This document shows positions 16,754 to 26,596 of a DNA stretch of 64,000 nucleotides, piece by piece. The translations under genes were made by a program, and so were the position numbers. Each line of letters begins with the position of its first letter. Within the stretch, counting starts at the first letter, position 1. The DNA comes from Novosphingobium aerophilum (GTDB taxonomy: Bacteria; Pseudomonadota; Alphaproteobacteria; Sphingomonadales; Sphingomonadaceae): contig NZ_JACLAU010000008.1 in assembly GCF_014230305.1 (NCBI RefSeq), positions 62,001 through 126,000 of the forward strand, in the 5' to 3' direction. The notes below the pieces were generated by a model. The model searched no databases. It was not told where the DNA came from and saw only the letters and a program-made list of their open reading frames with translations.

Positions 16754-19700
16754 ATGCTGTCCGCGTCGATCGCCGCCTTCGAGATCCGCTACCAGCTCCG
16801 CAACCCGGTGTTCTGGGTGTCGGTCGCGATCTTCTTCCTGCTCGGCTTCGGCCTTTCGGCGAGCAGCAATGTCAGTGTTGGCGTGCCGCCGTCGGTGCAT
16901 GAGAATTCGCCGTTCGCCGTCACCATCGCCCTGGGCATCCTTTCGCTGTTCTACCTGTTCGTAATCACGTCCTTCGTGGCGAACGCGGTGGTGCGCGATG
17001 ATGTCACCGGGTTCGGGCCGATGATCCGGGCCACCCCGGTCGGCCGCTCGAGCTTCCTCGCCGGACGCTTCGTGGGCGGCTTGGGCATAGCCGTGCTCGG
17101 CTATGCCGCCGTGCCGCTGGGCATCGCCGTCGGGGCGGCCATGCCCTGGGTCGATCCGGAGACGGTCGGCCCGGGCGGCCTGGCGACTTACCTCTGGCCC
17201 TTCCTGGTCATCGCCATCCCCAACCTGATCCTGTCATCGGCGCTGCTGTTCAGCCTGGCCACGCTGACCCGATCGATGCTGGCCAGCTACATCGGCGTGC
17301 TCATCCTCGTGATGGGCTACCTCACCGTGGCCTCGGTCGTGGGGAGCGAGCCGCAGTACCAAACCGCCGGTGCCCGGTTCGAACCCATGGCCATGGGGGC
17401 GATCAGCGAGGCGACACGGTACTGGACCGCCGCCGACATGAACACGCGGCTCATCCCGCTGGAAGGCAACCTGCTGATCAACCGCCTGATCAGCCTGGCC
17501 TGGAGCGCGCTGTTCCTGGGGATCGCCTGGGCGCGCTTCAGCATGACCGAACGGGCCCCGTCGCGCTGGCGGCAACGGCGTCTGGCCCGTCAGGCCCGCC
17601 GCGGCGCCGCGGCCGCACGGGTGCCGCCGCGATCGCTCACCCGGCCGGCCCGCCGCAGCTTCGGCCCGGCTCACGCGATGGGGACGTTCCGGGCCAGGCT
17701 CAAGACCGAGACGCTGCAGGTGCTGCGCAGTCCGGGCCTGATCGTCCTGCTGCTGATCGCGGTGGTCTTTACCGCGTTCAACCTGATCTTCGCCGAGACG
17801 CTATACGGCACTCCGTCGTACCCGCTCACCGCCAGTGTGGTGACCACGGTGATCCAAAGCTCCGGCCTGTTCACGCTGATCGTGGCCGTGTTCTATGGCG
17901 GCGAGCTGGTCTGGCGCGAGCGCGACGTGAAGATCAACGAGATCGTCGATGCCGCACCGGTGGCCGGCTGGGCGATGCTGATCCCCAAGATCCTGGCCAT
18001 CACGACGGTGCTGGTGCTGATGGCGCTGGCCGGCATGCTGACGGGCGTGCTGTTCCAGCTCGCCCACGGAGCCCGGAGCATCGATCTGGGCATGTACCTG
18101 GCGGCCTATGTGCTGCCGCAGAGCGCCCACCTGCTGCTGATCGCGGTGCTGGCGGTGTTCCTGCAGGTGCTCAGCCCCAACAAGTATGTCGGCTGGGCGC
18201 TGATGCTGGTGTGGTTCGTGACCCGGGTGTTCCTGTCGAACCTGGGCTATCGCGACCTGCTCTACACCTATGGCGCCAGTCCGCCCGATCCGCTGAGCGA
18301 CATGAACGGGATGGGCAGCTTCTGGATCGGCGGTTGGATCACCCTGGCCTACTGGCTGTGCGCAGCCGTGGTGCTGCTGGTCCTGGCCCACTGGGCCTGG
18401 CCGCGCGGAACCGTGGTGGCGGTCCGGCCGCGGCTGAAGGGCATGAGCGGACGGGCCACGGCCGTGTCGGGGGCAACGGCGCTGGCCGCGATCGCCGGGA
18501 TGATCGGCACCGGGCTGGTGATCCATCACAACACCCACGGGCTCAACCGCTACGAGACCTCCGACGCGCGCGAGGCGCGCACCGCGGCCTATGAGCGAAA
18601 GTACCTGAAATACGAGCGGCTGCCGCGCCCCGTGGTGACCGACGTGGACTTCACCATCGCGATCTATCCCGATGAGCGGCGGATGGACGCCTCGGGCCAC
18701 TACCTGCTGCGCAACGACAGCGGCGTGCCGATCACGGAACTGCACGTCCGGCAGGGCGACGAGGCCGCGCGCTTCACCCGGCTGGACGTCAGCGGGGCAA
18801 CCCTGGCCAGCGACGACCGGGACAACGGCTACCGCATTTACCGCTTCACCATTCCGCTGGCGCCGGGAGCCATGACCCGGCTCGATTTCGCGTCGCGCAT
18901 CTGGCACCGCGGGTTTGCCAACGATCAGGCGGCTACCGACCTTGTCGCCAACGGCACCTTCGTCAACAACCTGGCCTTCGCGCCGATCATTGGCATGGAC
19001 CGGAACGGCCTGCTGCAGGACCGCACCAAGCGGCGGCGGCAGGGCCTGCCCGACGAACTGCACCCGGCCCGGCTGGAGGACACGAGCGCCCAAGGCGAGA
19101 ATTACATCCATGCCGACTGGGTCAATTCCCGCATCACCATCAGCACCTCCGCCGATCAGGTGCCGATCGCCCCGGGCGACAAGGTGTCCGACGTGGTCCG
19201 CGATGGCCGCCGCACCGCGGTGTTCACCAGCCCGGCCCCGATCCTGAACTTCTTCTCGGTCCAGTCGGCCCGCTATGCCCTGGCCGAGGACCGCTTCGGC
19301 CCCGTGCGGCTCTCGGTCTATCATGATCCGCGGCACGCCTGGAACGTCCCGGGCATGCTCAAGGCGATGAAGGCCTCGTTGGCCTACTACACCGCGAATT
19401 TCGGGCCCTATCAGTTCGGCTATGCCCGGATCATCGAGTTCCCCGGCTACGCCAGCTTCGCCCAGGCCTTTGCCGGGACGATCCCCTATTCCGAAGACAT
19501 CGGCTTCGCCGCCGACGTGCGCGATCCCGAGAAGATCGACTACGTGACCTATGTCACCGCCCACGAAATCGCCCACCAGTACTGGGCCCACCAGGTGGTG
19601 GGCGCCGACATGCAGGGGGCGACGCTGCTGTCGGAAACGCTCGCCCAGTACAGCGCGCTGATGGTCATGCAGCGGCTGGAGGGGCGCGACAAGATCCGCC

Positions 19701-20350
19701 GGTTCCTGAAGTACGAGCTGGACCGTTACCTGGCGGCCCGCAAGACCGATGTCCTGGCCGAACAGCCGCTCGATCGGGTCGAGAACCAGCAGCACATCCA
19801 TTACCGCAAGGGTGCGCTGGCGATGTACCTGCTCCAGCAGCGTCTGGGCGAGGACGCGGTCAATCGCGCGCTGGCGCGACTGGTCGGAACCTACCGCTTC
19901 AAGGGCGCGCCCTATCCCCGCTCGCTCGATCTCGTCGCCGAACTGCGCAAGGAGGCGCGGACCCCCGAGCAGCAGGCGCTGATCACCGATCTGTTCCAGC
20001 GGATCACGATCTACGATCTCAAGGCCCGTTCGGCCACGACCCGCCCCGCCGCGAACGGACAGTGGGTGACCCGCATCACGATCGATGCCGCCAAGTTCAC
20101 GGCCGATGGCAAGGGCCGGGAAACACCGGTCAACCTGGCCGAGACCATCGAGGTCGGCCTGTTCACCGCCCGCCCCGGCAGCGGAGCCTTCGACAAGGCC
20201 AAGGTGCTGGCGATGGCCCGCCAACCGATCCGCAACGGGGTGCAGACCATCGAACTGCGGACCGCCGGGAAGCCGTTGTTCGCCGGGGTCGACCCCTACA
20301 ATTTCTACATCGATCGCGATGCGGACGACAATCTGGTGGCGGTGAACTGA
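16754..20350 (+). CDS. ABC-2 permease fused to an M1 family aminopeptidase-like domain
   Basis: The 1198-residue membrane protein has two blocks of hydrophobic segments (about residues 10-260 and 320-600) forming ABC-2 permease-like regions. After the last helix (about 575-600) a large soluble domain carries the M1 zinc motif HEIAH (about 937-941) and the downstream zinc glutamate in LSETLAQYSA (about 961). The peptidase domain should lie in the periplasm. Start ATG 16754 follows GGGAGAGG. It is co-transcribed with the ABC ATPase. Fusions of this kind are known in Bacteroidetes and Proteobacteria, but their substrate is unclear. Coupled peptide trimming and transport is an inference. Confidence 0.88.
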   Translation: MLSASIAAFEIRYQLRNPVFWVSVAIFFLLGFGLSASSNVSVGVPPSVHENSPFAVTIALGILSLFYLFVITSFVANAVVRDDVTGFGPMIRATPVGRSSFLAGRFVGGLGIAVLGYAAVPLGIAVGAAMPWVDPETVGPGGLATYLWPFLVIAIPNLILSSALLFSLATLTRSMLASYIGVLILVMGYLTVASVVGSEPQYQTAGARFEPMAMGAISEATRYWTAADMNTRLIPLEGNLLINRLISLAWSALFLGIAWARFSMTERAPSRWRQRRLARQARRGAAAARVPPRSLTRPARRSFGPAHAMGTFRARLKTETLQVLRSPGLIVLLLIAVVFTAFNLIFAETLYGTPSYPLTASVVTTVIQSSGLFTLIVAVFYGGELVWRERDVKINEIVDAAPVAGWAMLIPKILAITTVLVLMALAGMLTGVLFQLAHGARSIDLGMYLAAYVLPQSAHLLLIAVLAVFLQVLSPNKYVGWALMLVWFVTRVFLSNLGYRDLLYTYGASPPDPLSDMNGMGSFWIGGWITLAYWLCAAVVLLVLAHWAWPRGTVVAVRPRLKGMSGRATAVSGATALAAIAGMIGTGLVIHHNTHGLNRYETSDAREARTAAYERKYLKYERLPRPVVTDVDFTIAIYPDERRMDASGHYLLRNDSGVPITELHVRQGDEAARFTRLDVSGATLASDDRDNGYRIYRFTIPLAPGAMTRLDFASRIWHRGFANDQAATDLVANGTFVNNLAFAPIIGMDRNGLLQDRTKRRRQGLPDELHPARLEDTSAQGENYIHADWVNSRITISTSADQVPIAPGDKVSDVVRDGRRTAVFTSPAPILNFFSVQSARYALAEDRFGPVRLSVYHDPRHAWNVPGMLKAMKASLAYYTANFGPYQFGYARIIEFPGYASFAQAFAGTIPYSEDIGFAADVRDPEKIDYVTYVTAHEIAHQYWAHQVVGADMQGATLLSETLAQYSALMVMQRLEGRDKIRRFLKYELDRYLAARKTDVLAEQPLDRVENQQHIHYRKGALAMYLLQQRLGEDAVNRALARLVGTYRFKGAPYPRSLDLVAELRKEARTPEQQALITDLFQRITIYDLKARSATTRPAANGQWVTRITIDAAKFTADGKGRETPVNLAETIEVGLFTARPGSGAFDKAKVLAMARQPIRNGVQTIELRTAGKPLFAGVDPYNFYIDRDADDNLVAVN

Positions 20351-20443
20351 CCGGGCGGCGGCCGCCGTTGGCAGTGGACAAGCCGGCGCCCGGAGGAGTA
20401 CCCCTTCTCCATCCCATCAAGTCCCAACCAGCCGGATGATCCC

Positions 20444-21721
20444 TTGACCCTGCGCACCCGCACCGCCCTCGCCGCCGTTCTGGTCCTTGCCCTGCCAGTC
20501 TCGGCCCAGGCCGAGCCCGTGGTCATTCGGGCCGCGCACATGGTCGACGTCCTGGCCGGGCGGGTGATCGACAATGTGCAGGTGGTGGTCGACGGTGAGC
20601 GGATCGTCAGCGTCGGCCGGCGCGGCGATGCCGTGCCCGCGGATGCCCGGACCATCGATCTGGGCGAGCGCACCCTGCTTCCCGGGCTGATCGACATGCA
20701 CGTCCACCTGACCTCCGATCCCACGTTCAGCGGCTATCGCGGGCTGGAGTTCACCGACAACTTCTGGACCGTGGTCGGCGTGGCCAACGCCGCGAAGACC
20801 CTGGCGGCGGGCTTCACGACCGTGCGCAATGTCGGCACCGACAACTACAACGACGTCGCGTTGAAGCAGGGCATCGAGCGGGGCTATGTCCCCGGCCCGC
20901 GCATCGTCCCCGCCACCTATGCCCTCGGCGCGACCGGCGGCCATTGCGACAGCACCGAGTTTCCGCCCAGCATCCCGGTGCCAAGCCCGCAGATCGCCAA
21001 TTCGCCCGACGAATTCCGCGCGCTGGTGCGGCGCAATCGCAAGTACGGGGCGGAGGTGATCAAGATCTGCATGACCGGCGGGGTCTTCTCGAAGACAGAC
21101 TCGGTCGGCGGGCAGCAACTGACCGATGACGAGGTCAAGGCCATCACGGACGAGGCGCACATGCTCGGCATGAAGGTTGCCGCCCATGCCCACGGGACGG
21201 CCGGGATCAACGCCGCGCTGCGCGCCGGGGTCGATACGATCGAGCACGCCAGCCTGGCCGACGCCACCAGCTTCAGCCTGGCCAAGGAACGCGGGGCCTG
21301 GTTCTCGATGGACATCTACAACGATGATTACATCCTGGCCGAAGGGGCCAAGAACGGCGTCTTCGCCGAGAGCCTCGAGAAGGAACGGATGATCGGGCGC
21401 AAGCAGCGCGAAACCTTCCGCGCCGCCCATGCCGCGGGCGTCAAGATGGTGTTCGGCAGCGATGGCGGGGTCTATCCCAATGGCGACAACGCCCGGCAGT
21501 TTGTCACCATGACCCAGTGGGGGATGACCCCGCTGGAAGCGATCCAGGCCGCCACCCGCAACGCCGCCGAGGCGCTGGGCCGCACCGCGGATGTGGGCGC
21601 GATCGCGCCGGGCCGTTATGCCGATCTGATCGCGGTCGACGGCGATCCGCTCAAGGATGTCACGACCTTGCAGCAGGTGCGCTTCGTGATGAAGGGCGGG
21701 AAGGTGGCCAAGGGCTCCTGA
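20444..21721 (+). CDS. Exported metal-dependent amidohydrolase (Xaa-Pro dipeptidase/imidazolonepropionase-like)
   Basis: The 425-residue protein has a Sec signal peptide (residues 1-23, ending VSAQAE). The amidohydrolase barrel shows the expected metal ligands: HVH in LIDMHVHLTS, the carboxylated lysine in VIKICMTGG, histidines in AAHAHGTAG and TIEHAS, and the aspartate in FGSDGG. The start is TTG 20444; no in-frame ATG gives the signal peptide. Relatives hydrolyse dipeptides with C-terminal proline or other cyclic amides. The next gene is an M24 Xaa-Pro peptidase-like enzyme, which supports a peptide role. Confidence 0.85.
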   Translation: MTLRTRTALAAVLVLALPVSAQAEPVVIRAAHMVDVLAGRVIDNVQVVVDGERIVSVGRRGDAVPADARTIDLGERTLLPGLIDMHVHLTSDPTFSGYRGLEFTDNFWTVVGVANAAKTLAAGFTTVRNVGTDNYNDVALKQGIERGYVPGPRIVPATYALGATGGHCDSTEFPPSIPVPSPQIANSPDEFRALVRRNRKYGAEVIKICMTGGVFSKTDSVGGQQLTDDEVKAITDEAHMLGMKVAAHAHGTAGINAALRAGVDTIEHASLADATSFSLAKERGAWFSMDIYNDDYILAEGAKNGVFAESLEKERMIGRKQRETFRAAHAAGVKMVFGSDGGVYPNGDNARQFVTMTQWGMTPLEAIQAATRNAAEALGRTADVGAIAPGRYADLIAVDGDPLKDVTTLQQVRFVMKGGKVAKGS

Positions 21722-21796
21722 GGGTCGGCCCGCCCCGGCACCCGCCCGGCGCACAAGGCCATTGCGCGCCTGGCCGTTTCCGGCGATCCCGTGATT

Positions 21797-23056
21797 ATGG
21801 ACCTGCCCGCCACCTCGCGACGAACCCTGCTGGGCGCCAGCGGCCTCCTGGCGGCGGGTGCGCTCTTGCCCGGCCGGCTGGCCGCGCAGTCCGAAGCCGA
21901 TGATCTGACCCGGATCACCGGTGACGTCGTGCCGATCTCGCCACGGGAACGGGCCGAGCGGATCGCCCGGGCGCGCACCCTGATGGGCGAGGCGGGAATC
22001 GACGCGATCCTGATCGAGCCGGGCGCGAGCCTCGCCTATTTCACCGGCATCAAGTGGCGGCGCAGCGAACGCCTGACCGCGGCGGTCCTGTTCCGCGATG
22101 GCGAGGTGCTGGTCGTCACCCCCTTCTTCGAAGAGCCTTCGGTGCGCGAGACGCTGATGGTTCCGGCCGATGTGCGGGTCTGGCAGGAGGACGAGGACCC
22201 GATCGCCCTGGTCGCCGACGCGATGCGGCAGCGCGGGGTCCAGCGCGGCCGGCTGGGGGTCGAGGAGACCGTCCGGTTCTTCGTCAGCCAGGGGCTCGCG
22301 GCCCGCCTGCCTGCACTGAGCGTGGTATCGGCCGATCCGGTCGTGCGCCGCTGCCGGATGATCAAGTCTCCGGCCGAGATCGCCCTGATGCAGAAGGCGG
22401 CCGACGTGACGATGGCGGCCTATCGCTGGCTCTGGCCGCGACTTCGCCCGGGCATGACACCGGGCACGATCGGGGCCCTGATGAATGCCGCAACGCTCAG
22501 GCTGGGCGGCGTTCCCCAGTTCTCCATGGCCCTGCTGGGCGAGGCTTCGGCCTATCCCCATGGCTCGGGCCAGCCGCAGGTGGTGCGCGACGGCGAGGCG
22601 ATCCTGATGGACTGCGGCTGCACGGTCGAGGACTATCAGTCGGACATCTCGCGCACCTTCGTGCTCGGCAAGGCCCCTGCAGAGGTCACCGCGGTCTGGA
22701 ACACGGTGCGCGAGGGCCAGCGCATCGCCTTTGCCGCAGCCCGCCCCGGGGCGGAGGCGGGCAGCGTCGACCGCGCGGTGCGCCGCTTCTACGAAAGCGC
22801 GGGCTTCGGTCCGCGTTACCGGCTCCCCGGCCTGTCGCACCGCACCGGCCACGGGATCGGGCTGGACGGCCACGAACCGGTCAACCTGGTCGGCAACGAA
22901 ACCACCCGCCTGGCCCCGGGCATGTGCTTCTCGAACGAGCCCGGGCTCTATCTGCCGGGGAAGTTCGGGGTCCGCCTGGAGGATTGCTTCCACATGACGG
23001 CCGAGGGACCGCGCTGGCTGTCGCAACCCGCAGCCTCGCTCGACCAACCGGTCTGA
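21797..23056 (+). CDS. Exported M24 family Xaa-Pro peptidase
   Basis: About 419 residues. The twin-arginine leader SRRTLLGASG is followed by a hydrophobic stretch and LAAQ. The pita-bread fold has the five metal ligands in MDCGCTVEDYQSDISR, HGIGLDGHEP, SNEPGLY and GVRLEDCF. The ATG at 21797 is preferred over GTG at 21791. It lies 75 bp after the amidohydrolase gene on the same strand, so both may be co-transcribed. It probably acts in the periplasm on proline-containing peptides. Confidence 0.87.
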   Translation: MDLPATSRRTLLGASGLLAAGALLPGRLAAQSEADDLTRITGDVVPISPRERAERIARARTLMGEAGIDAILIEPGASLAYFTGIKWRRSERLTAAVLFRDGEVLVVTPFFEEPSVRETLMVPADVRVWQEDEDPIALVADAMRQRGVQRGRLGVEETVRFFVSQGLAARLPALSVVSADPVVRRCRMIKSPAEIALMQKAADVTMAAYRWLWPRLRPGMTPGTIGALMNAATLRLGGVPQFSMALLGEASAYPHGSGQPQVVRDGEAILMDCGCTVEDYQSDISRTFVLGKAPAEVTAVWNTVREGQRIAFAAARPGAEAGSVDRAVRRFYESAGFGPRYRLPGLSHRTGHGIGLDGHEPVNLVGNETTRLAPGMCFSNEPGLYLPGKFGVRLEDCFHMTAEGPRWLSQPAASLDQPV

Positions 23057-23094
23057 GACCTCGCAGGGGCCCGGGCGAGCGGGTCGGTACCAGG

Positions 23095-23117
23095 CCGTTT
23101 CGGTTTTGCGGAAACGG
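23095..23117. terminator. Bidirectional terminator-like hairpin between convergent genes
   Basis: CCGTTTC (23095-23101) and GAAACGG (23111-23117) form a perfect 7-bp stem with a loop containing TTTT. It lies in the 64-bp gap between the convergent M24 and GH43 genes. Confidence 0.6.
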
Positions 23118-23120
23118 TGT

Positions 23121-24767
23121 CTAGAGCGCCCGGTAGCGGAAGTCGCGGAACAGGACCTTCCCCGATCCCGCGGCGAACAGGGCCGGCCGCAGGCTCAGCA
23201 GATCGTCGATCGTGTTCGCATTGTAGCCGGCCACGTAAGCGCGGACCGCGTGGCGCGTCCAGGCTTGCCCGTCGGTGCTGTAATGGAAGGTCACGATCTG
23301 CCGATCGTTGGTAATCCGCAGGAACAGGCGGCGCGTGGCCGGCGCGGGCTCTTGCCAGTAGGCCGCTTTGCCGCCGCGATAGGTGATCATCCGCTGCCCG
23401 TCGATGCCCATGCCGAGGAACAGCCGGTCGTCGAAGAACAGCAGGAGCCCGCCCTGCGTCGCGCCGACCAGTTCCACTTCGACCTGCACCTCGTATGCCC
23501 GATCGCCCACCAGTTGGGTCAAGGGCGAACAATTGGCCGGGCTGTCTCCCTTGGCCGTCAGACTGAGGATGCCATCCGCCACCGTCACCCGCGAGGCGTC
23601 TTGGGGGGCGCTGGCGTAAAGCGTCCACAGCCGACCGAGCGCCTCCTGCCGGAAGGGATCGGAATGGGGCATGCCGTGGGGAACGGGTGTTCCGGGCGGC
23701 TTCGCCAGGGGTTGCGAGAGGTCGCCGCCGGTGGCGCGGAACCAGCCGTCGTCGTCCCACTCGATGGGTTCGAGCAGCGTCTGCCGACCGAGCGAGTGAT
23801 AGCCGCGCTCATAGCCATGATAGACCATGAACCAGCGGCCGTCGGCCCCTTCGACGCAGGTGGCGTGGCCGCGCGACCACCACAGGTCCTGATCGGACCG
23901 GGCCCGCACGATGGGATTGTGCGGGCAGGTCTGCCACGGGCCATGAATGGAGCGCGATCGCGCCGCCACGACCATGTGCCCGGTCGCCGGGCCGGAGGTA
24001 CCCCCGACGGCGTTGACCAGGTAGAAGTAATCGCCGCGCCGGAACAGCTTGGGGCCCTCGGGTGACCAGGCCTCGGTGATCCAGTCATCGGGATAGCGCC
24101 AGGCCTCGTAGACGGTCTCGACCGGTCCGGCGGTGGCCAGTCCGTCGGGCGTCAACCGGACCCGCTTGCCGTCGTTGAAGAACAGGTAGCGGTGCCCGTC
24201 CTCGCCAACCACGTGGCCCGGATCGATCAGCCCGCCGATCTTCAGGTCGATCGGCGCGCTCCACGGCCCGGCCATCGACGGGGCATGGATCACATAGATG
24301 TTGGCGAAGCTGGCCAGTGGTGGCGACCACGGCGCCCGCATGAAGGGAATGTAGATGAAGTAGCGATCCCCGTGCTTGGCGATATCCACCGCGAACACGG
24401 TTCCCAGCGGCCTGGGCAGGGCCGATCCGATCGGGCGCCAGTTCACCAGATCACGAGAATGCCAGATCAGCAGGCCGGGCGCCGAATCGAACGACGAATG
24501 GGTCATGTAGTAATCGTCGCCGTCCTTGAGGACGCTCGGATCGGCATAGTCCCCGGCCAGCACCGGATTGAGATAGCGGCCATCGCCAAGGTCCGCCTTG
24601 CGCTGGCCCTCGATCCCGCGAGGCCAGGCCGGCTCGGCTGGCGCCGGGGTCGCGGCTGGGGCCTGGACGCCGGGCACCCCAGGGCCTGACGCCGCCCGCC
24701 CGATCGACGCGGAGACTGCCAGAGGCGCGGTCAGGCCCAGCTTGATCGCGTTGCGACGGGATTCCAT
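23121..24767 (-). CDS. Exported glycoside hydrolase family 43 enzyme
   Basis: The 548-residue protein opens with a Tat-like leader (SRRNAIKLG) followed by a Pro/Ala-rich linker. The five-bladed propeller carries the GH43 triad: base D76 in GDYADPSV, D182 in LIDPGHV and acid E237 in PEGPKL. The C-terminal part (about 370-548) is a beta-sandwich domain as in beta-xylosidases. The likely substrates are xylosides or arabinosides of plant polysaccharides, in the periplasm. A perfect inverted repeat lies 18 bp upstream of the start, suggesting local control. Confidence 0.87.
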   Translation of the reverse strand: MESRRNAIKLGLTAPLAVSASIGRAASGPGVPGVQAPAATPAPAEPAWPRGIEGQRKADLGDGRYLNPVLAGDYADPSVLKDGDDYYMTHSSFDSAPGLLIWHSRDLVNWRPIGSALPRPLGTVFAVDIAKHGDRYFIYIPFMRAPWSPPLASFANIYVIHAPSMAGPWSAPIDLKIGGLIDPGHVVGEDGHRYLFFNDGKRVRLTPDGLATAGPVETVYEAWRYPDDWITEAWSPEGPKLFRRGDYFYLVNAVGGTSGPATGHMVVAARSRSIHGPWQTCPHNPIVRARSDQDLWWSRGHATCVEGADGRWFMVYHGYERGYHSLGRQTLLEPIEWDDDGWFRATGGDLSQPLAKPPGTPVPHGMPHSDPFRQEALGRLWTLYASAPQDASRVTVADGILSLTAKGDSPANCSPLTQLVGDRAYEVQVEVELVGATQGGLLLFFDDRLFLGMGIDGQRMITYRGGKAAYWQEPAPATRRLFLRITNDRQIVTFHYSTDGQAWTRHAVRAYVAGYNANTIDDLLSLRPALFAAGSGKVLFRDFRYRAL

Positions 24768-24784
24768 GCAGACTCTCGGATTAT

Positions 24785-24800
24785 TAGAATAGCAATTCTA
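24785..24800. promoter_or_regulatory. Perfect inverted repeat upstream of the GH43 gene
   Basis: TAGAAT-AGCA-ATTCTA has perfect 6-bp arms and a 4-bp spacer, in an AT-rich patch 18 bp before the GH43 start. It would overlap the promoter or 5-prime leader, as expected for a repressor site. The regulator is not identified. Confidence 0.5.
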
Positions 24801-24960
24801 CTATAGGGCGGAAACAGGGGAATCAAGCGCGAATCCGGGTCGCCGGATCGTCCCACGCGCCCGCGCGGCTGCAAGGCGGTACAGCAGCTCAGCCCGACTG
24901 ATGCCCGGCAGCCTCGCCGTCGGCGTCCTATTGCCGGCCGACTTGGCCGGGGCGGGGCCT

Positions 24961-26505
24961 CTACTTCTGCCGCCGGATGAAGTCGCGCAGATCGGCGGAG
25001 AGCTTCTTCCGGTCGGCGTCGTGGACGTACATCATGTGTCCGGCGTCGTAATAGTGGAACTCCACCCGGTCCTTGGGCCAGCCCGGGCGGTTCATCGCAT
25101 ATTCGGCGAAGGTGAAGGGGGTGGCGAAATCGTACCAGCCCTGCCCGACCCAGACCTTGGTCCGGCTGTTCTCGCGCAGGCTGCGTGCCAGCCCGGGGGC
25201 CACGTTGACATAGGCGTCGCGCCCATTGCCGAGCCGCCAGTCCCACGGCCCGACCGGGCCGATCGAGACATAGCTGCGGTCGGTCTTGTAGCCCAGGTCT
25301 CCTCGCAGGTAGGCGTTGACCGCAGCCGGATAGCTGGCGTCGATGCCGTAGAAGCTGGGATCGTTGTCGGGCTCCTCACCCGCGTTGTCATAGTCGGTGC
25401 CGGTGTAGCGGGCATCGAGCCGACCGATGGTCAGGCCGCGGTCGCGCAGCAGTTCCTTGTAGAACCGGCCGGGCGTGACGCGCAGGTTGGCGCGGTCGAG
25501 GAAGGCCTCCGACAGGCCGGTCAACTGCGCCATGCGGGCACGGACCGCCGCGCGCTCGTCGGCGGACAGGCTGTTGCCCTTGAGCAGGGCGGCCACATAG
25601 GGCCCGGTGGCGAAGACCCGGGCTTCGGCGACGGCCGCCTCGACGGTCGCCGGGCGCGGGTTGAGCTTGTTGTGATACCAGGCCGCGGCGGCATAGCTGG
25701 GCAACGTGCCCATGTGCTGCAATTCGTTGCCCTCGTCCTCGGCCTCGAGCCCGAAATCGAGGATGGTGGAGATCAGCACCACGCCGTTGAGGGCGACGTC
25801 GTTGTAATCGCGGGTGAGCTCTGCCGCGACGGCGGCCGAGCGGGTCGTCCCGTAGGATTCGCCGCCAAGGAACTTGGGGGCGTTCCAGCGGTTGTGCTCG
25901 TTCAGCCAGAGACGAATGAACTGGGCAATGGATTCCGCGTCGGACTTCACGCCCCAGAAGGTCTTGGGGTCGGTATCGCCGAGGGCATAGCTCCAGCCCG
26001 TGCCGACCGGATCGATGAACACCAGGTCGGCCACGTCGAGCAGCGATTCCGGGTTGTCGGTGATGTCGTAGGGCGGTGCGCCATCGTCCTTGGCGTCGGG
26101 GAGGTTGACCCGCTTGGGCCCGAAGGCGCCCATGTGCAGCCACAGGCTGCCCGATCCGGGACCTCCGTTGAACAGGAAGAACACCGGCCGGTTCGGCTCG
26201 GGACTGTCCTTCAGATAGGTGGTGGAGAAGATTGCCGCGGTGGGCTTGCCGGCCTTGTCCTTAAGGAACGTCTCGCCGACGATCGCGGTGTAGTTCATGC
26301 GCACGCCGCCGAACACGCCGCTGCGCTTGGCGACGACGCGGTTGGGCGCGGGCGCTTCCCCGGCGGGAACCTTGTCGCCCTTGCCGTTGTCCCCCTTGCC
26401 ATCGCCCGCCTTTTGCTCGGCCTTCGCCGGGGTCTGCGACCAGGCCGGCAGGGGGGCGGCAAGGGCGAGCAGCGTGGCAATGGAGGCAAGCGATGCGAAG
26501 CGCAT
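24961..26505 (-). CDS. Exported S10 family serine carboxypeptidase-like protein
   Basis: The 514-residue alpha/beta hydrolase has a Sec signal peptide (residues 1-24, ending PAWSQ). The nucleophile elbow is GGESYGTTR, the oxyanion region FNGGPGSGSLWLHMG, and the histidine is probably in YDAGHMMYVH. The segment after the signal peptide is rich in Lys, Gly and Asp. Bacterial S10-like proteins are periplasmic carboxypeptidases. It is read in the same direction as the upstream M20 amidohydrolase gene, about 90 bp apart. Confidence 0.86.
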   Translation of the reverse strand: MRFASLASIATLLALAAPLPAWSQTPAKAEQKAGDGKGDNGKGDKVPAGEAPAPNRVVAKRSGVFGGVRMNYTAIVGETFLKDKAGKPTAAIFSTTYLKDSPEPNRPVFFLFNGGPGSGSLWLHMGAFGPKRVNLPDAKDDGAPPYDITDNPESLLDVADLVFIDPVGTGWSYALGDTDPKTFWGVKSDAESIAQFIRLWLNEHNRWNAPKFLGGESYGTTRSAAVAAELTRDYNDVALNGVVLISTILDFGLEAEDEGNELQHMGTLPSYAAAAWYHNKLNPRPATVEAAVAEARVFATGPYVAALLKGNSLSADERAAVRARMAQLTGLSEAFLDRANLRVTPGRFYKELLRDRGLTIGRLDARYTGTDYDNAGEEPDNDPSFYGIDASYPAAVNAYLRGDLGYKTDRSYVSIGPVGPWDWRLGNGRDAYVNVAPGLARSLRENSRTKVWVGQGWYDFATPFTFAEYAMNRPGWPKDRVEFHYYDAGHMMYVHDADRKKLSADLRDFIRRQK

Positions 26506-26596
26506 GAGGAAGCTCTCTGCTGGGGGGATGCGTAGGGCGGATCGATACCCGGGCCGCCCACCGCGTGCAATCGGCGGCGGACAGGCCCTGGCCGGT

